Shown: positions 21,223 through 32,898 of the stretch, piece by piece
How positions within the stretch are numbered: position 1 is the stretch's first letter
Layout of the letters: every line of letters begins with the position of its first letter
Assembly (NCBI GenBank): GCA_000620005.1
Contig: JHVF01000002.1
Coordinates: 1 to 64,000, forward strand
Source: Metamycoplasma spumans ATCC 19526
Lineage (GTDB): Bacteria; Bacillota_I; Bacilli_A; Mycoplasmatales; Metamycoplasmataceae
DNA length: 64,000 nucleotides
Reading direction: 5' to 3'
Made by a program: the position numbers and the translations under genes
Notes under the pieces: model-generated
Seen by the model: only the letters and a program-made list of their open reading frames with translations
Database searches by the model: none
Told to the model about the DNA's origin: nothing

Positions 21223-21939
21223 ATGACACCACATATCAATGCCAAAGAAGGCGCATTTGCAAAATTGGTTCTAATGCCAGGAGACCCTCTTAGAGCTAAA
21301 TATATTGCTGACAACTATTTAGAAAACGTTGAATTAGTTTCAAACGTAAGAAACGTTTTCATGTACACAGGAACATACAAAGGTAATAAAATTTCTGTTT
21401 GTGCATCAGGAATGGGAGTTCCTTCAATTGGTATTTATTCATACGAACTATTTAATTTTTATGGTGTTGAAGCTATTGTAAGAATTGGATCAGCCGGTTC
21501 ATTCAAAGCAGACATCAAAAATTATGAAATGGTTTTAGCTGAATCTGCATATAGCGAAAACACAGCATTCAGATCAAACATTATTTTAGGAGATGAAAAT
21601 AATGTTGCAAAACCAAATAAAGAATTAAATCTATTAATTAAAAATCACGCTGAAAAATTAAACATGAACATTCACGAAGAAAGAGTTCTATCAGAAGACG
21701 CTTTTTATTCAGAAGTTTCAATCGAAGATAGAGTTGCAAAATCAGGTGGATCAGTTTGTGTAGAAATGGAAGCCTACGGATTATTTACAGTTGCTGAAAG
21801 ATTAGGCAAAAAAGCAGCTACAATTTTAACAATCTCAGACAACCTAGTTACAAAAGAATACACAACAAGTGAAGAAAGACAAAACTCATTTAATGAAATG
21901 ATGAAATTAGCTCTTTCATTAGCTGAAGATTTTCAATAG
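21223..21939 (+). CDS. deoD: Purine nucleoside phosphorylase, DeoD type
   Basis: The 238-residue enzyme cleaves purine nucleosides with phosphate. The start TPHINA, the phosphate loop MPGDPLRAKYIAD, the MGVPSIGIYSYEL segment, IRIGSAGS-like VRIGSAGSF, and the nucleoside-binding VCVEMEAYGLF are typical of the hexameric DeoD class. The ATG follows AAAGGAGAAAAAT. It heads the deoD-deoA-deoC-upp salvage operon. Confidence 0.96.
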   Translation: MTPHINAKEGAFAKLVLMPGDPLRAKYIADNYLENVELVSNVRNVFMYTGTYKGNKISVCASGMGVPSIGIYSYELFNFYGVEAIVRIGSAGSFKADIKNYEMVLAESAYSENTAFRSNIILGDENNVAKPNKELNLLIKNHAEKLNMNIHEERVLSEDAFYSEVSIEDRVAKSGGSVCVEMEAYGLFTVAERLGKKAATILTISDNLVTKEYTTSEERQNSFNEMMKLALSLAEDFQ

Positions 21940-21948
21940 GAATTAATT

Positions 21949-23244
21949 ATGAGAATTATCGATATTATTAGCAAGAAAGTTGAAAACATTAAACTTTCTA
22001 AACAAGAAATTGATTTCTTTATAAATGGATATGTTAGCGGAGAAATCCCTGACTATCAAGCATCTGCTTTATTAATGGCAATACGAATTAACGGATTAAG
22101 CGATGAAGAAACTGCTTATTTAACCAACGCAATGATGCACTCAGGTGATGTTATTGATTGAAGTTTTTTAGGAAAAACAATCGTTGACAAGCATTCAACT
22201 GGTGGTGTTGGTGATAAAGTAAGTATTGCTTTATGCCCAATTCTTGCTTCACTAGGTTTAACAGTGGCAAAAATGTCAGGTAGAGGCCTAGGACATACTG
22301 GAGGAACACTAGATAAATTAGAATCTATAGAAGGTTATAATTTCTTATTAAGCGACGACCAATTTAAAAATATTGTCGAAAAGCACAATATTGCTATTGT
22401 TGGTCAAAACACAAAACTTGTTCCAGCTGACAAAAAAATATACGCATTGCGTGATGTTACAGCGACTGTTCAATCTATACCACTAATTGCTTCTTCAATA
22501 ATGTCTAAAAAATTAGCAACAGGTTCTAACTGTATTTTATTAGATGTTAAATGCGGTAATGGAGCTTTCATGAAAGACATTGAACAAGCTAAAAAACTTG
22601 GTCAATTAATGATTGAAATTGGAAAACAATTAGGTCGTAAAATTGCCGTAGAAATCACCAATATGGAACAACCTTTAGGAAAAACAATCGGTAATAAAAT
22701 TGAAGTTTTAGAAGCTTTAGAAACCTTAAAGGGAAATGGTCCTAAAGACTTTACTGAAATTGTTTATTCTTCAGGTTCTACTTTACTATTATTAGCAGGT
22801 AAAGCTAAAACAGAAGAAGAAGCCAGAGAACTAATTAAACAATCAATTCAAAATGGTGAAGCTTTAGCAAAATTCAAAGAATGAATTATCGCTCAAGGTG
22901 GAAAAGTTGAATTATTAGATGATCCTAACTGATTCAAACCAGAATATAGCCACCAAGTTGTTGCTCAATCAGAAGGATATTTAAAAATAAAATCAGCAAT
23001 TGATTTTGGATTAGTAGCAATGAAATTAGGGGCAGGTAGAGCCAAAAAAGAAGATGGAATTGATTACGAAGCTGGAATTTATTTAAATAAAGCTTCAAAT
23101 GATTATGTTAATAAAGGCGATGTATTATTTACACTTTATTCATCAAAACCAATTAATAAAGAATTGGAAAATGAATTAATAAACGCTATTGAATTTAGTG
23201 CCGAAAAACACGAAATTAAAGAAGTGTTTGCAAAATTATTTTAA
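21949..23244 (+). CDS. deoA: Pyrimidine-nucleoside (thymidine) phosphorylase
   Basis: The 431-residue protein splits thymidine, deoxyuridine or uridine with phosphate. It has the DxHSTGGVGDK phosphate-binding loop (VDKHSTGGVGDKVS), MSGRGLGHTGGTLDKLE, ATVQSIPLIASSIMSKKLA, and the C-terminal GAGRAKKEDGIDYEAG region. Three UGA-Trp codons split it in the standard code. Nine bases separate it from deoD. Whether it is thymidine-specific or accepts uridine cannot be decided from sequence alone. Confidence 0.95.
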
Positions 23245-23257
23245 TTATCGAGGAATT

Positions 23258-23947
23258 ATGGAATTAAAAATTAATAAATATATTGATCATACAAATTTAG
23301 CACCATCAGCAACACATAAAGACATTGACAAATTAATTGATGAAGCTAAGAAATATGATTTCAAATCAGTGTGTATAGCACCATCATATATTAAATATGC
23401 AAAAGAACAATTAAAAGGTACAGATGTATTAGTTTGTACAGTTATTGGATTTCCACTTGGTTACAATGCAACCAGTGTTAAAGTTTATGAAACAAAAATT
23501 GCTCTAGAACACGGAGCAGATGAAATTGACATGGTTATAAATGTTGGTCGTTTCAAAGATAAACAATATGAATACGTTTTAAACGAAATTAAAGCAATTA
23601 AAGAAACTTGCGGCAAAACAGTTTTAAAAGTTATTGTTGAAACTGCTTTACTAACAAACGAAGAAATTGCTAAAATTACTGAAATAGTTATGCAATCAGG
23701 AGCTGATTTTATCAAAACATCTACAGGCTTCTCATACCGTGGAGCTTCATTTGAAGACGTAGAAATTATGAAATCAGTATGTAAAGATGATTTATTAATC
23801 AAAGCATCAGGTGGAATTAAATCATACGAAGATGCACTTAAAATGATTGAATTGGGTGCTAACCGTCTAGGAACGTCAAAATCAGTTATTATTATGGAAG
23901 GATCTAAAGGCAACAATGTTGAAGATTCTTCATCATCCGCTTATTAA
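23258..23947 (+). CDS. deoC: Deoxyribose-phosphate aldolase
   Basis: The 229-residue TIM-barrel enzyme splits deoxyribose 5-phosphate into glyceraldehyde 3-phosphate and acetaldehyde, feeding the deoxyribose from the two phosphorylases upstream into glycolysis. Seen are KYIDHTNLAP, VCTVIGFPLGYN, EIDMVINVGR, the Schiff-base lysine region VLKVIVETALL and FIKTSTGFSYRGA. The start is the ATG after GAGGAATT; an in-frame upstream start would lie inside deoA. Confidence 0.95.
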   Translation: MELKINKYIDHTNLAPSATHKDIDKLIDEAKKYDFKSVCIAPSYIKYAKEQLKGTDVLVCTVIGFPLGYNATSVKVYETKIALEHGADEIDMVINVGRFKDKQYEYVLNEIKAIKETCGKTVLKVIVETALLTNEEIAKITEIVMQSGADFIKTSTGFSYRGASFEDVEIMKSVCKDDLLIKASGGIKSYEDALKMIELGANRLGTSKSVIIMEGSKGNNVEDSSSSAY

Positions 23948-24545
23948 TATTAAATTAACTGCAATGCGTTCCAAAGAAACTAATCACCAAGAATTTAGAC
24001 AGAATTTAAACGAAATCGCTTCTCTTATGGTTTATGAAACATTAAGAGATTATCAAACAAAATCAATTGAAGTAACAACGCCTCTAGAAAAAAAATATAT
24101 TGGCGAAACATTTGACGAAGAAATTGTCATTATTCCTATTTTAAGGGCTGGACTAGGAATGCTATACGGCATTCTAGATTTAGTACCCCAAGCCAGAGTT
24201 GGGCATATAGGAATGTATCGTAATGAAGAAGAAAATAAAGTTGTTGAATACTTCTTTAAAATTCCGGATGTTGATAAAAAATCAACAATTATTGTTGTTG
24301 ATCCAATGTTAGCAACAGGCACTTCTGCCAGCGATGCAATTTATAAGTTACGTAGTTTAGGCTTCGAAAATATCAAACTAGTTTGTTTAGTTGGTGTTGA
24401 TAAGGGGCTAGAAAAAATTCAAGAAAATCATCCTAATGTTGATATTTATTTAGCAGCAAAAGATGAATATTTAAACGAGAATAATTATATCATTCCCGGT
24501 TTAGGCGATGCAGGTGATAGAATATTTGGAACAAAGGGAAAATAG
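23916..24545 (+). CDS. upp: Uracil phosphoribosyltransferase
   Basis: The 209-residue enzyme makes UMP from uracil and PRPP. Typical parts are HHPLINIKLTAMRSKETNHQEFR at the start, PILRAGLGMLYG, the PRPP loop VVDPMLATGTSA, and the uracil-binding end IPGLGDAGDRIFGTK. The ATG overlaps the deoC 3' end by 32 bases, behind AAGGATCTAAAGG. It closes the salvage operon, and its TAG is followed by a weak GGACC/GGTC hairpin and a T-run at 24547-24568. Confidence 0.96.
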   Translation: MLKILHHPLINIKLTAMRSKETNHQEFRQNLNEIASLMVYETLRDYQTKSIEVTTPLEKKYIGETFDEEIVIIPILRAGLGMLYGILDLVPQARVGHIGMYRNEEENKVVEYFFKIPDVDKKSTIIVVDPMLATGTSASDAIYKLRSLGFENIKLVCLVGVDKGLEKIQENHPNVDIYLAAKDEYLNENNYIIPGLGDAGDRIFGTKGK

Positions 24546-24626
24546 GGACCTTGGTCTTTATTTTTTTATATCAATTTTAAATAAAAATAACAATTTACAT
24601 ATAAAACTATAAATATTTCTAAAAAA

Positions 24627-24670
24627 GCTATTTTTATGTATTTATAGCAATACAAATATTGAAAAATAGC
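24627..24670. repeat. Inverted repeat between upp and the HAD gene
   Basis: GCTATTTTT (24627-24635) and AAAAATAGC (24662-24670) enclose 26 A/T-rich bases. The only flanking T-run is on the minus strand, where no gene is present, so its role is unclear. Confidence 0.4.
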
Positions 24671-24714
24671 ATAAAAAAATGTAAAATAATAAAGTATATA
24701 CGAAGGGAGCAAAC

Positions 24715-25686
24715 ATGGCTTTTAATAAAGAATCAAATCAAAGAAGATTTTTATTTGCATTAGATCTTGATGGAACTCTTTTATCAAACTCTGCAACTGG
24801 TGAAGTTCACCCAAAAACTGAAGCAGCTATTAAAAGAGCAGTTAAAGAAGGACATATTGTATCAATTATTACTGGTAGACCTTGAAGAAGTACAATGCCA
24901 GTTTACGAAAAATTAGGACTAAACGCAATCGTTGGTAATTATAATGGTGCTCACATTCACAACCCTGCTGATCCATTTTTTATACCAACAATTTCATATT
25001 TAGACTTAAATGAAGTTTTATACATTCTTGGTGATGAAAAAGTTAAAAAGGAAATTTCTAACTATGCTATAGAAGGTCCAGACTGAGTTCAATTAATGCA
25101 CAGAGATCCAAATTTAGAAAAAGTTTTTGGATTTAATCAAGCAACAAAATTTAGAGAAAGTATTAACTTAGAAAAACTTCCTCTAAAACCAACTGGAATT
25201 GTTTTTGATGCTAAACCAACAACAGACGTTCTAGAATTACTAACATATCTAAAAAGAAGATATGGTGATTTAGGTGAATTCTCTTCATGATCAAAAGGTG
25301 AAGGACTAAGTCCAGTATTTGACATTACATCTATCGGGGTTGATAAAGGTAAAGTAATTTCATTAATGATGAGATACTACAACATCAACATCGATGATAC
25401 TGTTGTTATGGGTGACTCATACAATGACTTAAGCATGTATGAAATCGGAAACATTGGGGTTGCGCCAGCTAATGCTTAAGCTCAAATTAAACAATTATCA
25501 ACAGTTGTTATGAAAGAAACAAACAAAGAAGGCGCTGTTGGTTATTTTATAGATGCATTTTTAGATGACCCTGAAAAATACATTGAACTAGGTCGCAATA
25601 AAAAAAGAGAACAACAAAAAAATTTAAAGACAGTTAAAGCAGATAATTTTCACACAAAAGAAGAAATCGAAGCAAATAAAAAATAG
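24715..25686 (+). pseudogene. Cof-type HAD phosphatase, interrupted by a TAA
   Basis: The frame encodes a Cof-like HAD hydrolase: motif I LDLDGTLL, motif II IITGRPW, a C2-type cap (about 85-200), motif III lysine in VDKGKVISL and motif IV GDSYNDLSMYE. A TAA at 25477-25479, in GVAPANA-stop-AQIKQL, cuts the product to 254 residues, while the same frame continues open for 68 more codons to TAG at 25684-25686. A lysine codon AAA changed to TAA would explain it. All catalytic motifs precede the stop, so a shortened active protein is possible. The ATG follows GAAGGGAGCAAAC. Confidence 0.8.
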
Positions 25687-25700
25687 TATAAAGAGAATAT

Positions 25701-26405
25701 ATGACTAATAAAGATATGAATTATAATCAATTAATAGGCGCAGATGAAACTGGTGTTGGTGATTATTTTACACCAGTTGTATCGGTTGCTTGTTATATAC
25801 CGGAAGAAAATTTTGATAAAGTTAAAAACCTTGGTGTTAAAGATAGTAAAAAGATAACTGATAAAAATATTTATAAATTATTTGAACAACTTGAACCGTT
25901 AGTAATCTATAGAAAAACTATTCTTTCACAAAAAGGATATAACAATTTAATTAATTCAAAAATAAATAATAACGAAATAAAAACACTTATCCATATGAAT
26001 TCAATTAATCAAATTATTAGGGCAATGGGTAAATCGATTGACGTTATTATTGATCAATATACAAATTCATATCAAACATTTGAAAAACACTTTATAAAAT
26101 TAAAAACAATTAACTGATTAGACTTTCAAGTTCCGCAAACAAATTTTATTTTAGAAACTAAAGCTGAAGACAAATCATTAAGCGTTGCTTGCGCTTCAAT
26201 CATTGCCAGAAAGTTATTACTAGATCACATGGAATATCAAAATCGTAAATTTGATTTTCAATTTAAATTAGGCGCTGGAAAAGATGTTGATTTGCTAGCT
26301 GCTAAATTTCTAAGTTTATATGGCTACGAAGTTTTGGCCGATGCAGCTAAAATATCATTCAAAACAACACAAAAAGCTCTTGATATTGTTAAATCAGTTA
26401 AATAA
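25701..26405 (+). CDS. rnhC: Ribonuclease HIII
   Basis: The 234-residue enzyme removes RNA from RNA-DNA hybrids. The catalytic motif GADETGVGDYFTPVV (D15, E16) matches RNase HIII better than HII, and IDVIIDQY supplies a further aspartate near 118; SVACASIIAR is the conserved helix. The roughly 80-residue N-terminal substrate-binding domain of longer RNase HIII proteins is missing, as the gene starts right before the catalytic core. The ATG follows AAAGAGAATAT. It shares a terminator with the convergent ABC-F gene. Confidence 0.88.
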
Positions 26406-26428
26406 AAAGCAACATTTCGTTGCTTTTT
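26404..26428. terminator. Bidirectional terminator between rnhC and the ABC-F gene
   Basis: AAAAAGCAAC (26404-26413) pairs with GTTGCTTTTT (26419-26428) around a 5-base loop, with T-runs on both strands. Confidence 0.8.
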
Positions 26429-26441
26429 ATTTACATTAATT

Positions 26442-28055
<1,614 letters not shown>

Positions 28056-28155
28056 TTAATCCTCCATCATTTTCTTATATCTTTTCTTATTTTAATTATT
28101 AAAAATAATTATCTATTATAACAATAAAATGTGATTATCTATATTAATATACAAA

Positions 28156-28177
28156 AAAGAGTGGAAAGCCACTCTTT
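28156..28177 (-). terminator. Terminator after the lipoprotein gene
   Basis: AAAGAGTGG and CCACTCTTT form a 9-bp stem around AAAG. On the minus strand TTTTGTAT follows. Confidence 0.8.
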
Positions 28178-28187
28178 AACTAAAAAT

Positions 28188-28898
28188 TTATAAATAAATA
28201 TCAAATGTTTCAGTCACTTTTTTAGCAGTTTCTTGGTCAACGTTTTTATTTTTTCCGTCACCTAGTAATTTAACTCTAAAGAAATAATTACCAGTTTCAT
28301 CTTTCATTAGTGGAATGAATTTAGTCTTTTTTGGACCATATTCATAATGATATAACATATTTTTTAAAATATCTATTGAAGGTTTACCTTCTTTGTCTTT
28401 TCATTCTAATGAAATTTGACGATTTTTATCTTTTGCATTATTGGAATTAATACCAAATAAAAACGTTTCTCTTTTAACGTACAAGCTATCTCTAGATTCA
28501 GCTTTTTTATTTCATTCTGCATCTAATTTTTGTTTAATATCATCTGATTGATCTACAAATAAATTTTTGTTAGAAGCCTTAATGATATCTATAATTTTTG
28601 CTGCTTCAGTTTTTTTAGCATCGCTATTTTCTGAAGTATTTGTTGCATTATCAGCCGTTGAACTATTTGAATTTTCATTAGTTTCCGCTTTTGAATCTGG
28701 AGATTCGCTAACTTTGTTTGTGTCAATATTTTTTTCTGGTTCATCAGAAGTTTTTTTATCATCAATGTTTTTATCTTTATTATTGTCTACGTCTTTTATT
28801 TTTGGATTTTCTTTTGTACAAGAAATTGACATAATTGGCAACACTGAAAATACCGATAGTGATGACAATGTAATTAATAATTTATTTATTTTTTTCAT
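28188..28898 (-). CDS. Lipoprotein of unknown function
   Basis: The 236-residue protein starts with a lipoprotein signal (MKKINKLLITLSSL, lipobox ending SISC with C27). Residues 28-110 are a low-complexity Asp/Lys/Asn/Ser/Glu linker, and the C-terminal 120 residues form a small domain that includes SLYVKRETFLFG and NYFFRVKLLGDG. UGA-Trp codons occur in the C-terminal half. It should be anchored on the outer face of the membrane. It has its own terminator; no homologue is recognised. Confidence 0.82.
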
Positions 28899-29000
28899 AA
28901 TAACGTCCCTTTTTAAAAAAATTATGTATTAACTAAATTATATAAAATAAGAACATCATTTAGCTTAAGAGGTTAATAAAAAGGTTAATTTTGCACTTTT

Positions 29001-29029
29001 TTGAAAAAAAATAAATTTTGATTTATAAT
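29001..29029 (+). promoter_or_regulatory. tRNA-Lys promoter
   Basis: TTGAAA (29001-29006), a 17-base spacer and a perfect TATAAT (29024-29029), 12 bases before the tRNA 5' end. Confidence 0.8.
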
Positions 29030-29040
29030 AAATTAGCAAT

Positions 29041-29116
29041 GCATCCTTAGCTCAGCCGGTAGAGCAAGGGACTCTTAATCCCTGGGTCGTGGGTTCGAAC
29101 CCCACAGGATGTACCA
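29041..29116 (+). tRNA. tRNA-Lys (anticodon CTT)
   Basis: Acceptor GCATCCT/AGGATGT (first pair G-U), D arm with GCTCAGCCGGTAGAGC, anticodon stem AGGGA/TCCCT with loop CTCTTAA, T arm GTGGGTTCGAACCCCAC and encoded CCA. It stands alone between two minus-strand lipoprotein genes. Confidence 0.95.
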
Positions 29117-29120
29117 TATA

Positions 29121-29150
29121 AAAAAAGCAAGTTCATCGCTTGCTTTTTTT
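29121..29150. terminator. Terminator after tRNA-Lys
   Basis: AAAAAAGCAAG pairs with CTTGCTTTTTT around a 7-base loop. It is symmetrical and may also serve the convergent lipoprotein gene. Confidence 0.85.
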
Positions 29151-29162
29151 TATTAAACACAA

Positions 29163-29921
29163 CTACATTGTTTTAAAACTATCTAAAATTGCAATAATTC
29201 TATCTTTACCAATTGTTGTGCCGTGTCCATATCTAAATGTATCCGAATCATCTGTCATTCTTTGAATTTTATCTTCAGTTAAATCTAAATAAACGTCACC
29301 CAATTCATTAACTTCAGGACCGTCAGTATTAGATTTAATTTTATCATCTCTAAATTCTTCAAATCCCTCTTTATTTTGTAATAATAATGTTAGTATTTGC
29401 TTTAACGATTTTGAATTAATATCGCTAAATTCTGGTTTACTAAAGAAATATTCTTTATTAAATTCTGAAGGTTTTGCTTCACTACTATTTGGGTCACTTT
29501 CGCCTGGATTTTCACCTTCTCCATTGCCACCCCCAATAGGTTGGAATGAGTCGCCAGAACCATTTGCGCCATCTTTATCTTGAGAACCTGATTCATTTGA
29601 ACCAGTTTTGTCAGCAGGTTTATCTGAATCGCCTGTAGTGCCTGGGTTTTGTTGATCTTTATCTGTCTTTTGACTTTCTTTTTTATCTTCTGTACCTGAT
29701 GTATTACCTTCATCAGTTTTGTTTTCTTTTTTATCTTCTTTATTTTCTACATCAGATTTTTGATCTGTTTTTTTATCATCTTCAGTTTTGATTTCTTCTT
29801 TATCTTTTCCTGTTTCATCTTCAAGTTTTCCATTTGAACATGAAATTGCAACAGTGGTAGATAATAATGTCATTGAAGACAAAGCTAGTATTGATAATAA
29901 GTGTTTTTTAGATTTTTTCAT
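29163..29921 (-). CDS. Low-complexity lipoprotein
   Basis: The 252-residue protein has a lipoprotein signal with AISC lipobox (C28). Residues 30-95 are Lys/Glu/Asp-rich, 96-150 are Gly/Ser/Asn-rich (GGGNGEGENPGESDPN), and the last 95 residues look folded, with FNKEYFFSKPEFSDINSKS and a SLKQILTLLLQN helix. The ATG at 29919-29921 is chosen because GAGGAATAAT lies just before it; an upstream ATG at 29931-29933 would overlap that site. Function is unknown; the composition is typical of surface lipoproteins with a flexible stalk. Confidence 0.82.
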   Translation of the reverse strand: MKKSKKHLLSILALSSMTLLSTTVAISCSNGKLEDETGKDKEEIKTEDDKKTDQKSDVENKEDKKENKTDEGNTSGTEDKKESQKTDKDQQNPGTTGDSDKPADKTGSNESGSQDKDGANGSGDSFQPIGGGNGEGENPGESDPNSSEAKPSEFNKEYFFSKPEFSDINSKSLKQILTLLLQNKEGFEEFRDDKIKSNTDGPEVNELGDVYLDLTEDKIQRMTDDSDTFRYGHGTTIGKDRIIAILDSFKTM

Positions 29922-29961
29922 ATTATTCCTCATTTACTTTATATAGTAAAATTATATAAAA

Positions 29962-29981
29962 AAGCGAGTATTTCATCGCTT
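29962..29981 (-). terminator. Terminator after clpB
   Basis: AAGCGA and TCGCTT around an 8-base loop, followed on the minus strand by TTTTATATAA. Confidence 0.7.
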
Positions 29982-29989
29982 AAAAATAT

Positions 29990-32140
29990 TTAATTAACTT
30001 GACAATCAACTAAAATTTGATCATTTTTATCAATTATTACTGTAATCTCACCATTAACCGGAACTTTACCTTCAATGATTAATATAGCCAATTTATTTTC
30101 AATATTTTTTTGAATATATCTTTTTATTGGTCTAGCACCAAAAGCGGGATCATATGCTTTTTTCGCAATAAATTCAATGACCTCTTTATCAAACTCTAAA
30201 GTATTATTTTGACTTTGTTTTACTCTTCTTGATAACTTTTGTAATTCCAATGACACAATATCTTTAACAACAGTATGAGACAGAGCTTGAAAAGGAATAA
30301 CTTCATCGATTCTATTAATAAATTCTGGCTTAAAGTTCTTTAATAATAACTTTTTAAACTCATCTTCAGTTAAATTTTTATTAATAATTTCGTTTGATCC
30401 AATATTAGAAGTCATAATAATAATTGTGTTTCTAAAGTTTACAACTCTTCCATTACTATCAGTTAAAAAACCATTATCCAAAACTTGCAATAGTAAATTT
30501 AAAACATCAGAATGAGCTTTTTCTAATTCGTCAAATAAAATAATTGAATAAGGATTTTGTCTTACTTTTTCAGTTAATTGACCGCCGTTTTCAAAGCCAA
30601 TATACCCCGGAGGTGAACCAATTAGTTTAGATACAGAGTGTTTTTCCATATATTCAGACATATCTAATCTAATTATCTTATTTTCATCATCAAATAACGC
30701 TTGAGCTAACCCTTTTGCCAATTCAGTTTTACCGACACCTGTTGGCCCTAAAAATAGAAATGAACCAATTGGACGATTAGGATCATTAATATCTGCTTTT
30801 GATCTTTGAATAGCTTCTGACACTAATTTAATTGCATTTTCTTGTCCTTTAACTCTCTTTGATAAAGTTTGCTCTAAATTAATCAATTTATCCTTCTGTG
30901 TTTCAAGTAATTTTGAAACTGGAATTTTAGTTCATTTACTTACAATATCAGCAACTTCTTCAGCATCAACAACTTCTTTAATTAACCTATCTTTGCGATT
31001 CTGAATTTTATTTTCAAGTTCACTTTTAGCTTTAGTTAATTCAGGAATTAAAACATACATAATTTTAGATGCTTCTATATATTTACCTTCACTTTGTAAA
31101 AGTGGTAATTGACGATTTAAGTCATCCAATTGTTCTTTAATTGAGGCAAATCTTTGAATATCATCTTTTTCTTCTTTTCATTTTCTTTCCAATTTTAATT
31201 TTTCATTTTTTAAATCATGTAATTCTTTGTCTAAGTTTTCAAGTCTTTCGCTATTTTTATCTCCTGAATTTTTATCAGCTTCATTTGAAAGTGCTGCTTT
31301 TTCAATCTCCCTTTTAGCAATATTGTGATTAATGTTTTCAAGCGGTTCAGGAATATAATTCATTTCAGTTTTAATATTTGAAGCTGCCTCGTCAATTAAA
31401 TCAATTGCTTTATCGGGTAAAAAACGATCGGAAATATATCTTGCCGATAAATTAGCAGCAGCTACTAGAGCTGCATCTTCGATTTTAACTTCATGATATG
31501 CTTCAAAGCGCTCTTTAATACCTCTTAAAATCGTTATTGTATCTTTAACTGAAGGTTCTAATATCGATACCTTTTGCATTCTTCTTTCTAATGCCGGATC
31601 TTTTTCTATATATTTTCTATATTCATCTAATGTAGTTGCCCCTATTAAATGTAATTGGCCTCTTGCCATCATTGGTTTTAGCATATTAGCAGCATCCATA
31701 TTGCCATCGCCTGTTCCACCGGCACCTACTAGCATATGAATTTCATCAATAAATAAAATTATTTCTCCATTTGATTGCTCAATTTTTTTAATAATTGATT
31801 TTAATCTTTCTTCAAATTGACCTCTATACTGAGTCCCAGCTACTAATGCTGCCAAGTCAAGTTCAATAACTTGTTTTCCTTTCAAGTTTTCAGGAACTTG
31901 ATTTTCAACGATTTTTCTTGCCAATCCCTCAACCACGGCCGTTTTACCTGTGCCAGGTTCGCCTACTAAAACTGGATTATTTTTAGTTTTACGACTCAAA
32001 ATTCTTACCAAAGATCTAATTTCTTCATCACGATTAATTACTGGTTCTAATTTGTTTTGCGAAGCTAGTTCTGTTAAGTTTCTACCAAACTCTTTTAATG
32101 GGTCTTTATTTTGTTCATTAGGTGTAAATGATGCTTGCAT
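29990..32140 (-). CDS. clpB: ATP-dependent chaperone ClpB (lacking the N-domain)
   Basis: The 716-residue AAA+ disaggregase has two nucleotide-binding domains: NBD1 Walker A GEPGTGKT (60-67) with Walker B LFIDEIH, a coiled-coil middle domain (about 270-420), and NBD2 with [13 protein letters not shown] and [10 protein letters not shown]. It begins directly before NBD1 ([14 protein letters not shown]) and so lacks the 140-residue N-terminal domain of E. coli ClpB, a known mollicute trait. The frame is open with UGA-Trp. The ATG follows AAGGAGGAAAT. A CIRCE element overlaps its promoter. Confidence 0.96.
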
Positions 32141-32193
32141 ATTTCCTCCTTAAATAATTAATAATTAAGAAGATTATCCATCTTCTGAAACAA

Positions 32194-32199
32194 TTATAA
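32194..32199 (-). promoter_or_regulatory. clpB -10 box
   Basis: TATAAT on the minus strand, eight bases past the CIRCE element. The corresponding -35 region falls inside the operator. Confidence 0.65.
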
Positions 32200-32206
32200 C
32201 ACTTTT

Positions 32207-32233
32207 TTAGCACTTTAAGTAAAAGAGTGCTAA
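32207..32233. promoter_or_regulatory. CIRCE operator (HrcA binding site)
   Basis: TTAGCACTT, nine bases, GAGTGCTAA. This differs from the consensus TTAGCACTC-N9-GAGTGCTAA at one base. It overlaps the -35 area of clpB, which fits HrcA repression that is relieved by heat. Confidence 0.93.
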
Positions 32234-32415
32234 ATTTTAATTTTCGGTTTTTGAAGTATTGAATGCCAGCTTTTATAATAACATTTACTATTTTTGTAGC
32301 CAATTTATTATTTTATTTTTTTATATAAAAAAATATTTTCATGCCACCAATTTTTAAAAAGTTCTATAATAATAAATGGTTATTTCTAGTATGTAAAATA
32401 ACCGGTTGAGTTATC

Positions 32416-32898
32416 ATGAAGGACATTATAAATAAAAAATTTTGGACCGTATTTATTACTATAAATGTAATTTCAATTATGATTTTCAGCTCTATAGCAT
32501 TTTGAAAATATGAGTTGCTATTAGGCAATTTAGTTGGAATTATAAGTTTTGGAATATTTATCGGTTCAATATTATTATTTTTTAAGATAGTTTTTGGAAA
32601 AACTAAGCAAGAAAATCTCGGATTAAAAAAAGTTAAGGCTGGCGCAGTTATGCTTTTTTTAGTTTTTGCTTTTTTAAATTTGGGAGTAATTGCATTATTT
32701 GTTTTCTTCAACTATTTATATAAAAACTCAAATCCAAATGCAAGCGTTGCCTTTACGCCATTTAATGTTTTAACAATTATGACTCCTTATGTACTATTTA
32801 GTTTTCAAATAGTAATTGTTGGTTTTTATAATTTTGTTAACGAACGTAAAAGCAATAAAAAGAGAAAGGAGGAAAATGGACAAACTATTTCATCTTAA
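32416..32898 (+). CDS. atpI: ATP synthase subunit I-like protein (AtpI position)
   Basis: The 160-residue protein has four hydrophobic helices and ends in a Lys-rich tail. It is first in the ATP synthase operon and its end overlaps atpB by 23 bases. AtpI-type proteins help assemble the c-ring; sequence similarity is low in mollicutes, so the call rests mainly on position and topology. The first third contains a UGA-Trp. The start ATG at 32416 has no strong ribosome binding site; a TATAAT at 32365-32370 may be the operon's -10. Confidence 0.65.

Noticed and set aside
23485-23916. Minus-strand 143-codon frame
   Set aside because: It is antisense to deoC and shares no motif with a known family.
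28567-28932. Plus-strand 121-codon frame rich in Ser/Leu
   Set aside because: It mirrors the low-complexity Lys/Glu/Ser region of the minus-strand lipoprotein and has no ribosome binding site.
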